Assembly: GCA_019246575.1 (NCBI GenBank)
Contig: JAFAQG010000486.1
Location: forward strand, 1 to 36,150
Reading direction: 5' to 3'
DNA: 36,150 nucleotides
From: Acidobacteriaceae bacterium
GTDB taxonomy: Bacteria; Acidobacteriota; Terriglobia; Bryobacterales; Bryobacteraceae
Made by a program: the position numbers and the translations under genes. Each line of letters starts with the position of its first letter. The stretch's first letter is position 1. Shown one piece after another: positions 1 to 9,461 of this stretch. The notes beneath the pieces were generated by a model. That model was given only the letters and a program-made list of their open reading frames with translations, had not been told where the DNA came from and made no database searches.

Positions 1-931
1 GACGTGGGCGTGCTTTGGCGCCGCGAGTGCACTGTTAGGCGTCGGCCAGTTTGCTATCAAGCTGCATCGCATTCAGGCGCAACACGGCGATTTCTACGCG
101 GCCTACATGGCTCGGCGGATTACCGGATTTATGAGCCACTGGTACACGTTTTCCGTTGAAGAGATGCTGGTGCTGTTGATGCTCGGGGCGTTCCTGTTCT
201 TTTCTCCCGCCGCGCGGCGGCATATCTGGATCTGGACGGCAGTGGCGATCGCGATGGGCCTCGGTATCGTTCTCGCGGAGACGCGCGCCGTGTGGATCGC
301 GACTGTTATTGGAGCGATTTACTTGGTATGGTGCTGGCGTCCTTGGGTGACTGCGGCGATACCGGTGCTGGTGATTGCCGGACTGCTGGTTGCCCCGCCA
401 ACATTGCGCGAGCGGGCGATCTCGATTGTGAAGCCCGGGCGCGACGACTCGAACGGTTTTCGTGAAATTCTAGTGCGCACAGGGGTGCGCATGATCGAAG
501 CTCATCCCTGGTTCGGGCTCGGCCCGGAGATGCCCAGGAAGCGCTTTATGGAATACTTGCCTGCCGATGTGCCGCGTCCGCTGCCGGCGGGCTCTTACAT
601 GCATCTTCATAACCTGTATCTGGAGTATGCCGCCGAACGGGGCATTCCGGTGTTACTCATCTTTCTTTGGCTAATGGGAAAGATTTTGTGGGATTTCGTA
701 CGCACGATTCGAGCTCTTCCGCCCGGGCGTAATGAGGCGCGGTTCCTGCTCCACGGTGGAATTGCGGTGATTCTTGCGCTGCTGGTAGAAGGTTTCGCCG
801 ATGTCAATCTTGGCGACAGTGAAGTACTGACGATGTTCCTGGTTGTAGTGGCGCTTGGGTATAACGCATGTGCGAATGTTGCGCGGGCGGAACTGGCAGA
901 AGCGCGACAATTCGAGCCGCTCCGGGCCTGA
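1..931 (+). CDS. O-antigen ligase / polymerase family protein, 5' partial
   Basis: The reading frame is open from base 2, so the start lies upstream of the window; the ATG at 107 is internal. The visible C-terminal ~309 residues are strongly hydrophobic, with several membrane segments. They carry the Wzy_C/WaaL-type signature: a periplasmic-loop stretch around GLGPEMPRKRF and then HLHNLYLEYAAERGIPVLL, which resembles the conserved H-N-x-x-L-x-x-x-x-E-x-G block. Family members polymerise or ligate lipid-linked glycans on the periplasmic side of the inner membrane. A role in the exopolysaccharide encoded by this region is inferred from context. The family call is good; ligase versus polymerase cannot be decided. 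Confidence 0.8.
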   Translation, partial: TWACFGAASALLGVGQFAIKLHRIQAQHGDFYAAYMARRITGFMSHWYTFSVEEMLVLLMLGAFLFFSPAARRHIWIWTAVAIAMGLGIVLAETRAVWIATVIGAIYLVWCWRPWVTAAIPVLVIAGLLVAPPTLRERAISIVKPGRDDSNGFREILVRTGVRMIEAHPWFGLGPEMPRKRFMEYLPADVPRPLPAGSYMHLHNLYLEYAAERGIPVLLIFLWLMGKILWDFVRTIRALPPGRNEARFLLHGGIAVILALLVEGFADVNLGDSEVLTMFLVVVALGYNACANVARAELAEARQFEPLRA

Positions 932-1041
932 AAGTCGCGCCCACATCACCAAGCAATACGCGCGGAACTGTGATACGTTTGACCGCATAGCTTTGAGGTG
1001 GTTAGCCCGTGCTGTCTGCCAGCTCGCAACAGGAGGTCACC

Positions 1042-4000
1042 ATGATCCAGCGAGTGAAGAACATCCGTTTTCTGTCCGCTTTCATACCCGCTTTTCTGTG
1101 TTTTGTTGGAACGGCCGGTATAGCGCAAACCTTTCGCGGAGGCATCGCCGGTTCGGTAACGGATACGAGCGGCGGAGCGATTAGTGGCGCGCAAGTCAGA
1201 GCTGTGAATAACGATACCGGCCTCGTGCGCGAGCTGACGACCGGCGCGGGCGGCGACTTCACGATTGAGGATCTGCCCGTCGGCAACTACACGGTAACGG
1301 TAGCGCATCCCGGCTTTCAGACCGTGCGCGCCGAGAATGTTCGGGTGGAGGTGGGAGCGATGTCGTCGTTACCTGTCAAGCTCGACGTAGCCCGGCAGAC
1401 GACGACGATAGAAGTAGTCAGCGCTCCGGTTGCAATCGAAACCGAATCGACTGCTTTGAATGCCGTCATGCCGGACCGGGCGGTACAGAATGTCCCGCTG
1501 AACGGCCGCGATTTTACACAGTTAATCAAGCTTGCGCCGGGCGTGAACGGAGCGGGATCGCTGAATGGCGGCCGCATCGATCAGACGAACTGGCAGATCG
1601 ATGGCGCAGATAACAACGATCTGTGGCATAACTCGGTATCGGTGAATCAGGGCGGCGTTACGGGGCTGGCGGGCACTCTTCTGCCCGTAGATGCGATCGA
1701 TCAGTTCTCGGTGCAAAGCAGCGGCAATGCCGAATCCGGGCGTAATGGTGCGGGCTCCATCAATCTGGTGATCAAGTCCGGCACCAATACTTTGCATGGA
1801 ACGCTGTATTACTTTAACCGTAACGATGCGCTGGCCGCGAAAACGCCGTTTGCGCCCGCGGGTTCGCCCACACCCAAACTCAAGAACAACCAGTTCGGAG
1901 GCTCGCTTGGCGGGCCGATTGTAAAGAACAAATTGTTCTACTTTCTGACTTACGAGCGCCAGAAATACATTGTCGGCAATCAGAACGGAGCGCTGGAGCC
2001 GTCCGTCGGATGGGTGACTCTCGCACAAGCCGTGTTGAATCGCTATGGCGTTCCGGTGAATCCGGTGTCGCTGAACGTACTGTCGTTCTGGCCTGCGCGC
2101 GGGCGCACCGGCCCGGCAACAAATCCTAATTTCTTCAGTTCAGATAATAGCGAAAGTCACAGCGACAACGGCATCGGCAAGATCGATTACAACTTAAACG
2201 AAAAGAACAGCATTGCCTTCCGGTACTTTGTTGGCACAGGCAATCAGACCGCTCCGGTGAATCCAGGAATGCAAGGGTTCCGGGAATATTATCAGGTGGC
2301 TCCCAGCCGCATGCATAACTTCTCGCTTGTTTACAATACGGTCGTCACTCCGACGCTTGTAAACCAATTGCTTGCGGGCGTGAATTATTTTAAGCAAGTG
2401 TTCAACGATGCCGATACGAGTTTCAATCCCGTTGCCGCGGGCCTGAACACAGGAGTTACGAATCCAAGTTTACTCGGCGCCCCGGATATCCTGATCGGCA
2501 GCTTTGATGAGATCGGGCTAACGCCACCGCTGGGCCGCATCGATACAACCGGACATTTGACCGAGACGTTGAGCTATACCGCCGGTGTTCACCAGTTGCG
2601 GTTTGGGGGCGAATATCGCCGGTCGCGCGGCGACATTTTCTATAACCGCAACGGCCGCGGCGCATTCACGTTTGACGGTTCGCAAGGTCCATGGTCGAAC
2701 GATCCGACTGTGAGCGGGAATGTCAAATCGCTGGCGGATTATCTTGCCGGGTTTGTGCAGTCTTCGTCCATAACGATTGGCGACCAACAGCGCATTTACA
2801 CCGCGAACGACGTGAACTGGTTCGCGGAAGACAGTTGGAAGGCTACACCGAAGCTCACGCTGAATTTCGGTGTGCGATGGGATTATTTCGGCCCATTTCT
2901 AGATCCCACGGATCGCATTTCGACATTCATTCCCAGCAAGGGCGGGATTGTATATCAAGGCCACGGCATCGGTCCTATTTATCCCCGGCGATTTGGAAAT
3001 GTTGCGCCGCGCTTCGGGTTCGCTTACTCGCCCGGCGCGAAATGGGTGATTCGCGGCAATTACGGAATCTTTTATGACCGGCCGCTTCTGAAGGCGTTCG
3101 GCGACAACAACCCGCCGAACCGGGGCGCGACTGGTGTGCTGGCGAACCCCGGCAGCATCGCTCCTGTGTATTCGGTGACCAGGTCGAACTACACGATCGT
3201 TCCGAATCAACTGATTTTCGGAAGCGCGAGCATACCGCCTCCGCCGTACGGGGTCTTTTCTGTCAGCCAGGATTTCAGAAACGCCTACAACCAGAATTTC
3301 GGGCTGAACCTTCAGTACCAGCTCAGCAATTCGACGGTGTTTCAGGTGGGCTACGTGGGCAGTTTGGGCCGGCGATTGCTGATGATTCGCGATATCAATC
3401 AGCCTCCACCGTCACCGCTCGGAGCGTCGGCTACTCGTGCCGTTCAGAACACTTTACGGCCCTATTATGCGCTGTTTCCCCAGTACGCCACCATCAACCA
3501 GATAGAAAGTATCGGTAACTCCGAGTACAACGCGCTGCAGGCCAGCCTGCGGACGAACGCCTGGCATGGTTTAACGTCGCAGCTTTCGTACACGTACGGT
3601 CATTCGATCGACGAGGGGTCGGCCATTCGCAGCCGCAATCCCACGAACAGCTACAATCTGGCGTTCGATCGCGGCAACTCCGATTTCGATGTGCGGCACA
3701 CGTTTACCGGGTACATAGTCTACACACTCCCGCAATTCAGCCGCGGCCCGCGGTTACTTGTACAAGGGTGGCAACTGAATTCCGTGTTGACGTTCTTTAC
3801 GGGCCTGCCGTTCACGGCGTACTCGGGACTGAATGTGAGCGGCACCTTCGAAGGCCGCGACCGGGTGAATCTCATTGACGATCCGTACAAAGGCGGCAGC
3901 GAGAAGATTGTGACTAATCCAGACGGCACGAAATATGTGCAGTATCTGAACCCGGCTGCGTTCGCGCAACCGGCCCCGGCAACCTTCGGCGACCTTGCAC

Positions 4001-4296
4001 GAAATGCGCTCTTCGGACCGGCGTTCGCGGACGTCGATTTTGCAGTGGTGAAAAACACGCGCATCACCGAGCGCGTGAACATTCAGCTCCGCGCCGAGAT
4101 GTTCAACCTGTTTAATCGCACGAATCTACCGATTCCGGGCTCGGGCGGCGCTGCCGCGACTTCGCCGCCGGGCACAAAGCTGAATTCGAGCAGTTTCGGG
4201 CGCATCTTCGATACGGTGGGAGATTTCAACGGCGTCACCGGGATCGGTGCAGGAGAACCGTTCAACATACAGTTATCGTTGAAGGTGATCTTTTGA
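1042..4296 (+). CDS. Oar-like TonB-dependent receptor with carboxypeptidase regulatory-like domain
   Basis: The start was set at ATG 1042 because AGGAGG lies at 1031-1036, 5 nt away; the in-frame GTG at 1009 would place this SD inside the gene. The product is 1084 residues. Residues 1-27 form a signal peptide ending near GIAQ. Residues ~28-110 are a CarboxypepD_reg-like beta-sandwich (GSVTDTSGGAISGAQV, then LPVGNYTVTV). A plug region follows (NVPLNGRDFTQLIKLAPG), then a long aromatic-rich beta-barrel ending in an aromatic residue (LSLKVIF). This domain order and length are typical of the Oar-like receptors expanded in Acidobacteria. The ligand is unknown; outer-membrane uptake of a polymer or chelate is inferred. 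A possible promoter is TTGACC (979-984) with TTAGCC 17 nt later, weakly supported. Confidence 0.93.
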   Translation: MIQRVKNIRFLSAFIPAFLCFVGTAGIAQTFRGGIAGSVTDTSGGAISGAQVRAVNNDTGLVRELTTGAGGDFTIEDLPVGNYTVTVAHPGFQTVRAENVRVEVGAMSSLPVKLDVARQTTTIEVVSAPVAIETESTALNAVMPDRAVQNVPLNGRDFTQLIKLAPGVNGAGSLNGGRIDQTNWQIDGADNNDLWHNSVSVNQGGVTGLAGTLLPVDAIDQFSVQSSGNAESGRNGAGSINLVIKSGTNTLHGTLYYFNRNDALAAKTPFAPAGSPTPKLKNNQFGGSLGGPIVKNKLFYFLTYERQKYIVGNQNGALEPSVGWVTLAQAVLNRYGVPVNPVSLNVLSFWPARGRTGPATNPNFFSSDNSESHSDNGIGKIDYNLNEKNSIAFRYFVGTGNQTAPVNPGMQGFREYYQVAPSRMHNFSLVYNTVVTPTLVNQLLAGVNYFKQVFNDADTSFNPVAAGLNTGVTNPSLLGAPDILIGSFDEIGLTPPLGRIDTTGHLTETLSYTAGVHQLRFGGEYRRSRGDIFYNRNGRGAFTFDGSQGPWSNDPTVSGNVKSLADYLAGFVQSSSITIGDQQRIYTANDVNWFAEDSWKATPKLTLNFGVRWDYFGPFLDPTDRISTFIPSKGGIVYQGHGIGPIYPRRFGNVAPRFGFAYSPGAKWVIRGNYGIFYDRPLLKAFGDNNPPNRGATGVLANPGSIAPVYSVTRSNYTIVPNQLIFGSASIPPPPYGVFSVSQDFRNAYNQNFGLNLQYQLSNSTVFQVGYVGSLGRRLLMIRDINQPPPSPLGASATRAVQNTLRPYYALFPQYATINQIESIGNSEYNALQASLRTNAWHGLTSQLSYTYGHSIDEGSAIRSRNPTNSYNLAFDRGNSDFDVRHTFTGYIVYTLPQFSRGPRLLVQGWQLNSVLTFFTGLPFTAYSGLNVSGTFEGRDRVNLIDDPYKGGSEKIVTNPDGTKYVQYLNPAAFAQPAPATFGDLARNALFGPAFADVDFAVVKNTRITERVNIQLRAEMFNLFNRTNLPIPGSGGAAATSPPGTKLNSSSFGRIFDTVGDFNGVTGIGAGEPFNIQLSLKVIF

Positions 4297-4317
4297 AGGG
4301 GGAGTTGCTTCAATATT

Positions 4318-4659
4318 CTAGTCGCGGCATCGTGAACGCATTTCGATGCACATAACGGTGCCAGGTTTCAACACTTCGAGGGTGGCAAGGACATCGGGCA
4401 TGAGAATGACGAGATCATCGATGCTGGTCGTGCGGCCCCGAAGCACGATAACCGATACTGTGCGGTTTTGAATGCGCTGCTGGTAAGGCATATTCTGGTC
4501 GACCGTAATCAAAACATCGAATCCCGCCTGCTCCGCTGCGTCGATCAACTCACCATTGGTGAGCCCATTGAATCCGGCATACCGGCACGTTTGACAAACA
4601 TGTGGTGAAAAGCAATGTCTGAGGGATTCGTCTACGCACTCGTCCAGAAGAATGCGCAT
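4318..4659 (-). CDS. DUF5615 PIN-like toxin
   Basis: This 113-residue protein begins MRILLDECVDE and contains GFDVLITVDQNMPYQQ and IVLRGRT. These are characteristic blocks of the DUF5615 PIN-like family, with acidic residues at D6/E7 and in the TVDQN segment. The family is thought to act as the nuclease toxin of a type II toxin-antitoxin pair. The gene starts 3 nt after the stop of the DUF433 gene, so the two form one transcription unit on the minus strand. The antitoxin-first order is the usual one for DUF433/DUF5615. Function is from family knowledge and was not tested. Confidence 0.85.
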   Translation of the reverse strand: MRILLDECVDESLRHCFSPHVCQTCRYAGFNGLTNGELIDAAEQAGFDVLITVDQNMPYQQRIQNRTVSVIVLRGRTTSIDDLVILMPDVLATLEVLKPGTVMCIEMRSRCRD

Positions 4660-4662
4660 TAC

Positions 4663-4869
4663 TTAGGAGCCCGCGAGTAATGTTTCCTTTGCCTCTTCCA
4701 GGGCTTGAAGAGCCATCTCTCGAGTAACTGCAGGAAATCCCTTCAGAAAGCGTTCAAGAGGATAACCAGCCTCGATATAGTCGAAAAGCGTACGAATAAG
4801 AACTCGTGTACCCCGGAACGTGGCTTCTCCTGACATGATCGCTGGATCTCGAACGATGACCGACTCCAT
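4663..4869 (-). CDS. DUF433 antitoxin
   Basis: The family core runs from MESVIVRDPAIMSGEATFRG through TRVLIRTLFDYIEAGYPLERFLKGFP. It matches the DUF433 pattern of a conserved 'DP.IM.G...RGTR' block followed by a helical dimerisation/DNA-binding region. The frame is open further upstream to 5007, but DUF433 proteins normally begin just before the VRDP motif, and the longer version would run into the methyltransferase gene. ATG 4869 (68 aa, GAAAGG immediately upstream) is therefore preferred; ATG 4899 is possible. The gene lies directly before the DUF5615 toxin and probably represses their shared operon. Confidence 0.8.
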   Translation of the reverse strand: MESVIVRDPAIMSGEATFRGTRVLIRTLFDYIEAGYPLERFLKGFPAVTREMALQALEEAKETLLAGS

Positions 4870-4936
4870 CCTTTCAGTGTGCCTGAATCCGATCCTCATA
4901 CAAGTTGCTGTGCGCTGTAAAAACTGGCGGCGATCA

Positions 4937-5737
4937 TCATAAGCCGCTGCCGTTGAGACCTCGTTCCCACTCGGCAGGCGATAAGACGCGATGCGGGATG
5001 AAGGCACACAGCAGCTTCCACCATGTTTTTGACAATCGATTTAGTTTGCGTCCGCCGGCGACGAGCGGGACAAGTTTGGCGGCTCGGCGAGCAAGGCGTT
5101 CGCGCTGACGACGAAACCGTGCTCCATCGTGAGGCCGGTACTGGGCCCAGCCAATGGTGTGCAACAATCCGGCCGGTCCAAACTCGTCCGAGTGCAATAT
5201 CTCTTCGACGAACACACGAATCGGACCTTCGAATTCATGCAGCGTATCGTGGAGAGCGACGATACCGCCTTCGACTAAGTACGGCGAGAACAAATCGAAG
5301 TCGAGTTTTGCGCCGGCGTAGGTGTGATCGCCATCGATCCAAAGAAAGCGGATGGGACGGCTCCATCCTGCCGCGACTTCTTCGGACCGGCGTCTATGCA
5401 CTTCCACCTGCCGCTCGAGTCCCGCATTGCGCAGCGCCGATTGAAAATCGGCGAATGACGATGCCTGGTCGCCCAGCATTGGATCTGTTGTGGATGGCGC
5501 ATCGTGCGGGTCGATGCTGATAATCGGACCCGATCCGTAATGCACGGCTAAAGCTGCCAGTCCAACTGTAGATTTACCCTTGAAGCTGCCAATCTCTACC
5601 GCGACACCGTTCAATGACGCTCCGGCGAAGAGCATCGCTAAGGCGCGAAATTCCTTCTCGCCTATGTAGCCTGGAATGCCGTTCGCTTTTGCCCATGCCG
5701 AAGCGGTTGCAGATTCGAGATCGGGCGGCAGGGGCAT
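4937..5737 (-). CDS. Class I SAM-dependent methyltransferase (Methyltransf_24 type)
   Basis: The protein has 266 residues. Motif I is VAVEIGSFKGKSTVGLAAL (residues ~45-63), followed by IISIDPHD (acidic residue at the end of beta-2), RFLWIDGDHTYAGAKLDFD (~130-148) and GGIVALHDT (~158-166). This arrangement matches the Methyltransf_24 group often found in surface-glycan and rhamnosyl/sugar O-methylation clusters. The C-terminal ~60 residues are basic and rich in Arg/Lys, with no recognised domain. It is divergent from the SDR-led sugar operon starting at 5825, so methylation of the same glycan is a reasonable inference. The actual substrate cannot be read from sequence. Confidence 0.85.
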   Translation of the reverse strand: MPLPPDLESATASAWAKANGIPGYIGEKEFRALAMLFAGASLNGVAVEIGSFKGKSTVGLAALAVHYGSGPIISIDPHDAPSTTDPMLGDQASSFADFQSALRNAGLERQVEVHRRRSEEVAAGWSRPIRFLWIDGDHTYAGAKLDFDLFSPYLVEGGIVALHDTLHEFEGPIRVFVEEILHSDEFGPAGLLHTIGWAQYRPHDGARFRRQRERLARRAAKLVPLVAGGRKLNRLSKTWWKLLCAFIPHRVLSPAEWERGLNGSGL

Positions 5738-5824
5738 GCTTTAAGGTTTAACCGTTAGAGTAGCTTTTATAGGATGATGCATGGTGTTATCTCAACGTCC
5801 TGAGCCCTTGATTCCTATACTTTG

Positions 5825-6688
5825 ATGAGGCTCGCAGGCCGAAGCGCGATCGTAACTGGAGGCAGTACGGGTCTCGGGCTTTCGATCGCCGCCGCTTTCC
5901 TGAAAAATGGCGCTAGCGTGGCGATCTGCGGCCGCGATGAACATACTTTGGCCGATGCCGGCAACTATCTGAAGAGTTTTGCCGGAGCATCCCAACGAGT
6001 CGTTAGCCTTGCCTGCGATGTTTCTCAGGACGATGAAGTAGACAGCTTTACTGCGCGGTGCCTGGACGAATTTGGCCGCATCGAGATCCTCGTCAACAAC
6101 GCCGCCGTTCTAGGTCCGATGGGCAATATAGAAGATATCGATCTCAATGAGTGGCGCCGGACTTGTGAAATCAACCTCTACGGAGTTGTCGTAACCACTC
6201 AACGGTTAATTCCGCATATGAGAGCTAACGGATACGGAAAGATTATCAATCTTTCCGGCGGCGGAGCGGCATCACCAAGGCCGTTCTTCAGCGCATATGC
6301 GGCTTCCAAGGCAGCTGTGGTGCGATTTAGCGAAACTGTTGCGGCGGAATTGAGCGGAACAGGGATTCACGTAAACACGGTTGCCCCCGGCGCGCTCAAT
6401 ACCAGAATGCTTTCGGAAACACTCGAGGCGGGGCCCGAGCGTGTCGGCGAAGCGCAGTTTGCGCAGGCTTTAAAGCAGAAGGAAACGGGCGGGAATTCGC
6501 TGGAAAGAGCTGCGGAACTTTGCGTGTATCTCGCCTCTGCGCACACAGACGGCATCACGGGCAGACTTATCAGCGCAGTTTGGGATGCCTGGCCATCTCT
6601 CCACGAACGCCGCGAACAGTTGAGTCACACGGATATCTACACACTGCGGCGAATCGTTCCCGAAGACCGGGGAAAATCATGGGCCTGA
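5825..6688 (+). CDS. SDR family NAD(P)-dependent oxidoreductase
   Basis: This is a classical short-chain dehydrogenase/reductase of 287 residues. The cofactor motif TGGSTGLG is at residues 11-18, NNAA at 91-94, catalytic Ser near 144 (INLSGGG), and YAASK with Tyr158 and Lys162. ATG 5825 is chosen over the overlapping TTG 5822. It is the first gene of a five-gene plus-strand operon; its TGA stop overlaps an in-frame ATG of the next gene (TGATG). Oxidation or reduction of a sugar hydroxyl/keto group in the heptose pathway is inferred from neighbours; no substrate motif is visible. Confidence 0.88.
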   Translation: MRLAGRSAIVTGGSTGLGLSIAAAFLKNGASVAICGRDEHTLADAGNYLKSFAGASQRVVSLACDVSQDDEVDSFTARCLDEFGRIEILVNNAAVLGPMGNIEDIDLNEWRRTCEINLYGVVVTTQRLIPHMRANGYGKIINLSGGGAASPRPFFSAYAASKAAVVRFSETVAAELSGTGIHVNTVAPGALNTRMLSETLEAGPERVGEAQFAQALKQKETGGNSLERAAELCVYLASAHTDGITGRLISAVWDAWPSLHERREQLSHTDIYTLRRIVPEDRGKSWA

Positions 6689-7728
6689 TGAACGCGCATC
6701 CGGAACGCAGCTCGCGGCAACTCCGGTTTGCCATCATCGGTTGCGGCGTTATCGGCAATAAGCGTTTGAAGGCGCTGCGGGGCGAGTCCGTTATCGCAGC
6801 TTGCGACGTGGAATGGCATCGGGCTGCCGACCTCGCGGCGAACGCCGGGCCCACATGTATCCCGACAACAACTTCCGCTACCGTTCTGACGAGTGATGCG
6901 GACGCGGTGATTATCTCAACCGCGAATGCCGCGCTCGCGCCCTTAGCAGCGGCGTGCATTCGCCACGGGAAACATGTATTGGTTGAGAAACCTGTGGGAA
7001 TTTCGGTGGCGGAAATCGATGAGCTTCTAACTCTCGCTGACCATAACCGCGTTTTGGTACGGGCCGGGTATAACCACCGCTACCATCCGGCGATGCAGAA
7101 AGCGCGACAGATCTTCGAGTCGGGCGCGCTCGGGGAATTGATGTTTATCCGCGCGCGTTACGGCCATGGCGGACGGCGCGGGTATGAGCGGGAATGGCGT
7201 GCCGATCCCTCGCTATCGGGGGGCGGTGAGCTCATCGATCAGGGCGTACATCTAATCGACCTCGCCCGCTGGTTTCTCGGGCCGTGGAAATATATCGACG
7301 GCCATGCGACCACCTATTTCTGGCAGATGCCTGTCGACGATAACGCGTTTCTGAATCTGCGTAATGCCGCTGGTAACACCGCCTGGCTACACGTCAGCTG
7401 CACGGAATGGAAAAATCTATTCTCTTTTGAAATCTACGGCAAAACCGGCAAGCTTCACATCGAAGGCTTGGGGGGGAGCTACGGGACGGAGCGCCTCTAT
7501 TGCTATCAGATGCTACCCGAAATGGGACCTCCCGACACAATCATTTATGAATATCCGCGGGGCGATGACTCATGGGCGCTTGAAACCGCCGAGTTCGTCG
7601 AGGACATCGTCGAAAACCGCGCGCCAGCGCCCGGGTTGCGGGAAGCACGAGAAACGCTGGCCGTTGTCGAGGAGGTCTACCGGAAATCCGGAGCGTTGGC
7701 CGGCGGTGTGCCCGAGGCTCTGAGTTAG
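6679..7728 (+). CDS. Gfo/Idh/MocA family oxidoreductase
   Basis: This is a 349-residue two-domain sugar dehydrogenase. The Rossmann motif IIGCGVIGNKRL is at residues 19-30, EKPVG at 103-107, and GGGELIDQGVHLIDLARWFLG near 184-204 contains the family Asp...His pair. ATG 6679 is preferred because GGGGA lies 5 nt upstream; ATG 6688 is an alternative. The open frame reaches further upstream but overlaps the SDR gene and has no family similarity there. It is translationally coupled to the SDR gene. Family members oxidise or reduce sugar or sugar-nucleotide positions with NAD(P). Here it probably modifies an activated heptose or a sugar attached later (inference). Confidence 0.9.
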   Translation: MGLMNAHPERSSRQLRFAIIGCGVIGNKRLKALRGESVIAACDVEWHRAADLAANAGPTCIPTTTSATVLTSDADAVIISTANAALAPLAAACIRHGKHVLVEKPVGISVAEIDELLTLADHNRVLVRAGYNHRYHPAMQKARQIFESGALGELMFIRARYGHGGRRGYEREWRADPSLSGGGELIDQGVHLIDLARWFLGPWKYIDGHATTYFWQMPVDDNAFLNLRNAAGNTAWLHVSCTEWKNLFSFEIYGKTGKLHIEGLGGSYGTERLYCYQMLPEMGPPDTIIYEYPRGDDSWALETAEFVEDIVENRAPAPGLREARETLAVVEEVYRKSGALAGGVPEALS

Positions 7729-7730
7729 TC

Positions 7731-8714
7731 ATGATCATTACGCGCTCTCCTCTGAGAATTACGCTGGGTGGTGGTGGAACCGATCTGCCGTCCTACTATC
7801 AACGGCACGGTGGATTTTTGATCGCCGCGGCTATCAACAAATACGTCTACATCACCGTTCACGAAACATTTCAACGGGAGTTCATCATCAAGTACTCGCG
7901 GTTGGAACGGGTAAAAAGAATTGATGAAATCGAGCACCCGATCATACGGCAAGCGCTTCGCACGGTTGGGATCGAGGACAATGCCCACCTCGAAATTACT
8001 TCCATGGCCGATATTCCATCAGGCACAGGCCTCGGGTCATCGGGCAGCTTCACAACCGCGCTGTTGAAAGCGCTGCATTCGTATAAACGGAACTTGATTC
8101 ACCCTTCGGAACTTGCAGAGCAGGCATGCGATATCGAGATCAACCAATTACGTGACCCGGTAGGTAAACAAGACCAGTACGCTGCCGCGTATGGAGGCAT
8201 TACGTGCTTTCAGTTTTGTCAAAACGGCAAAGTCTCGGCGTATCCGCTGAACCTTTCCGAAGAAACACGTTACAATCTCGAGGACAACTTACTATTGTTC
8301 TTTACCGGTTATTCACGCTCCGCGTCGGATGTGCTCCGCGAGCAGGACGAGAAGAGCAGGGCAATGGACCCGGCTATGATGGACAATCTGCACCTTGTAA
8401 AAGATCTGGCGGAACGGAGCCGGCAAGCTATCGAAGCCGGCGATCTGGTTGAATTTGCCAGACTCATGGATATCCACTGGCAAAACAAAAAGAAGCGATC
8501 TTCGAAGATGTCGAATGATCGTATTGATGAGTGGTACGCCCATGCGATGGCGAACGGCGCCTTGGGCGGCAAGTTGATCGGCGCCGGAGGCGGCGGGTTC
8601 CTGTTTTTCTATTCCGAAGAAAAATCGCGGCTCCGGCGCGCTATGCGGCAATGCGGGCTCACGGAAGTGCGGTTTTCATTCGCGTCCGAAGGAACGAGTG
8701 TCGTAGCGGTCTGA
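7731..8714 (+). CDS. hddA: GHMP kinase, D-glycero-D-manno-heptose 7-phosphate kinase-like (HddA)
   Basis: This is a 327-residue GHMP-superfamily kinase. The N-terminus RSPLRITLGGGGTDLPSYY is diagnostic of the HddA-like branch. The ATP-binding loop PSGTGLGSSGS is at residues 96-106, and the C-terminal glycine-rich motif GGKLIGAGGGGFLFFY is near 283-298. HddA makes D-glycero-alpha-D-manno-heptose 1,7-bisphosphate from the 7-phosphate. The gene starts 2 bp after the previous stop. The next two genes encode the nucleotidyltransferase and phosphatase needed for the following steps, which supports the assignment. A closely related kinase with another sugar-7-phosphate substrate cannot be excluded. 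Confidence 0.88.
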   Translation: MIITRSPLRITLGGGGTDLPSYYQRHGGFLIAAAINKYVYITVHETFQREFIIKYSRLERVKRIDEIEHPIIRQALRTVGIEDNAHLEITSMADIPSGTGLGSSGSFTTALLKALHSYKRNLIHPSELAEQACDIEINQLRDPVGKQDQYAAAYGGITCFQFCQNGKVSAYPLNLSEETRYNLEDNLLLFFTGYSRSASDVLREQDEKSRAMDPAMMDNLHLVKDLAERSRQAIEAGDLVEFARLMDIHWQNKKKRSSKMSNDRIDEWYAHAMANGALGGKLIGAGGGGFLFFYSEEKSRLRRAMRQCGLTEVRFSFASEGTSVVAV

Positions 8715-8720
8715 GCCCCC

Positions 8721-9461
8721 GTGCGTATCGACAAACGTGATATAGGTCTACCGGTCGCGATCCTCGCAGGTGGATTAGCGACACGATTACGCCCTGTCAC
8801 GGAACGCGTCCCGAAAGTTCTCCTCGAGGTGGGCGGCAGGCCGTTTCTCGAACATCAGCTTGAGTACCTGCGTAAGCAAGGCATTCGCGATGTTGTCGTA
8901 TGCATCGGCTATCTCGGCGAATCGATTTGCGATCGCTTTGGAGACGGCTCGCGGTACGGACTCCGGATCCAGTATTCTGCGGATGGTCCGGGCCTGCTGG
9001 GCACCGGCGGCGCAGTTATCCGAGCGCTACCGCTGCTGGGGGACGCATTCTTTGTTCTATATGGCGATTCGTACTTGAGCATTGATTACGCGGATGTCGC
9101 GGATACGTTCTTCCGATCGGGACGCCGGGGATTGATGACTGTGTTCCGCAACTCTAACAAATGGGATACGAGCAATGTCGAGTTTTCCGACGGTTTGATC
9201 AAGAAATACGATAAGAAAAGGCTGACGTCCGACATGCACTACATCGATTACGGCCTGAGTATGTATCGGGCATCGGTGTTTTCGAATTATCCGGCGAACA
9301 CGGTGCTGGATCTGTCGGAAGCGATCGCCGACCTTGCAGCGTCCGGAGAACTGGCCGGCTACGAAGCGAAAAGCCGATTTTATGAAATCGGTTCGCCCGC
9401 AGGGTTGCAGGAACTAGACAATCTGCTTTCAACTAAGAACCGCCGAGAAGTTACTAAGTAA
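8721..9461 (+). CDS. hddC: Sugar-1-phosphate nucleotidyltransferase, HddC-like heptose-1-phosphate guanylyltransferase
   Basis: This 246-residue protein starts at GTG 8721. The nucleotide-binding motif LAGGLATRLRP is at residues 15-25, followed by KVLLEVGGRPFLEHQ. The Mg-binding Asp lies in LYGDSYLS (D116), and there is a late FYEIGSP motif. Length and motifs match the HddC/RmlA-like transferases that form GDP-D-glycero-alpha-D-manno-heptose. The nucleotide preference (GDP versus others) is inferred from the HddA and GmhB neighbours, not from residues. The stop codon TAA shares its last A with the next gene's ATG, so the genes are translationally coupled. Confidence 0.85.
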   Translation: MRIDKRDIGLPVAILAGGLATRLRPVTERVPKVLLEVGGRPFLEHQLEYLRKQGIRDVVVCIGYLGESICDRFGDGSRYGLRIQYSADGPGLLGTGGAVIRALPLLGDAFFVLYGDSYLSIDYADVADTFFRSGRRGLMTVFRNSNKWDTSNVEFSDGLIKKYDKKRLTSDMHYIDYGLSMYRASVFSNYPANTVLDLSEAIADLAASGELAGYEAKSRFYEIGSPAGLQELDNLLSTKNRREVTK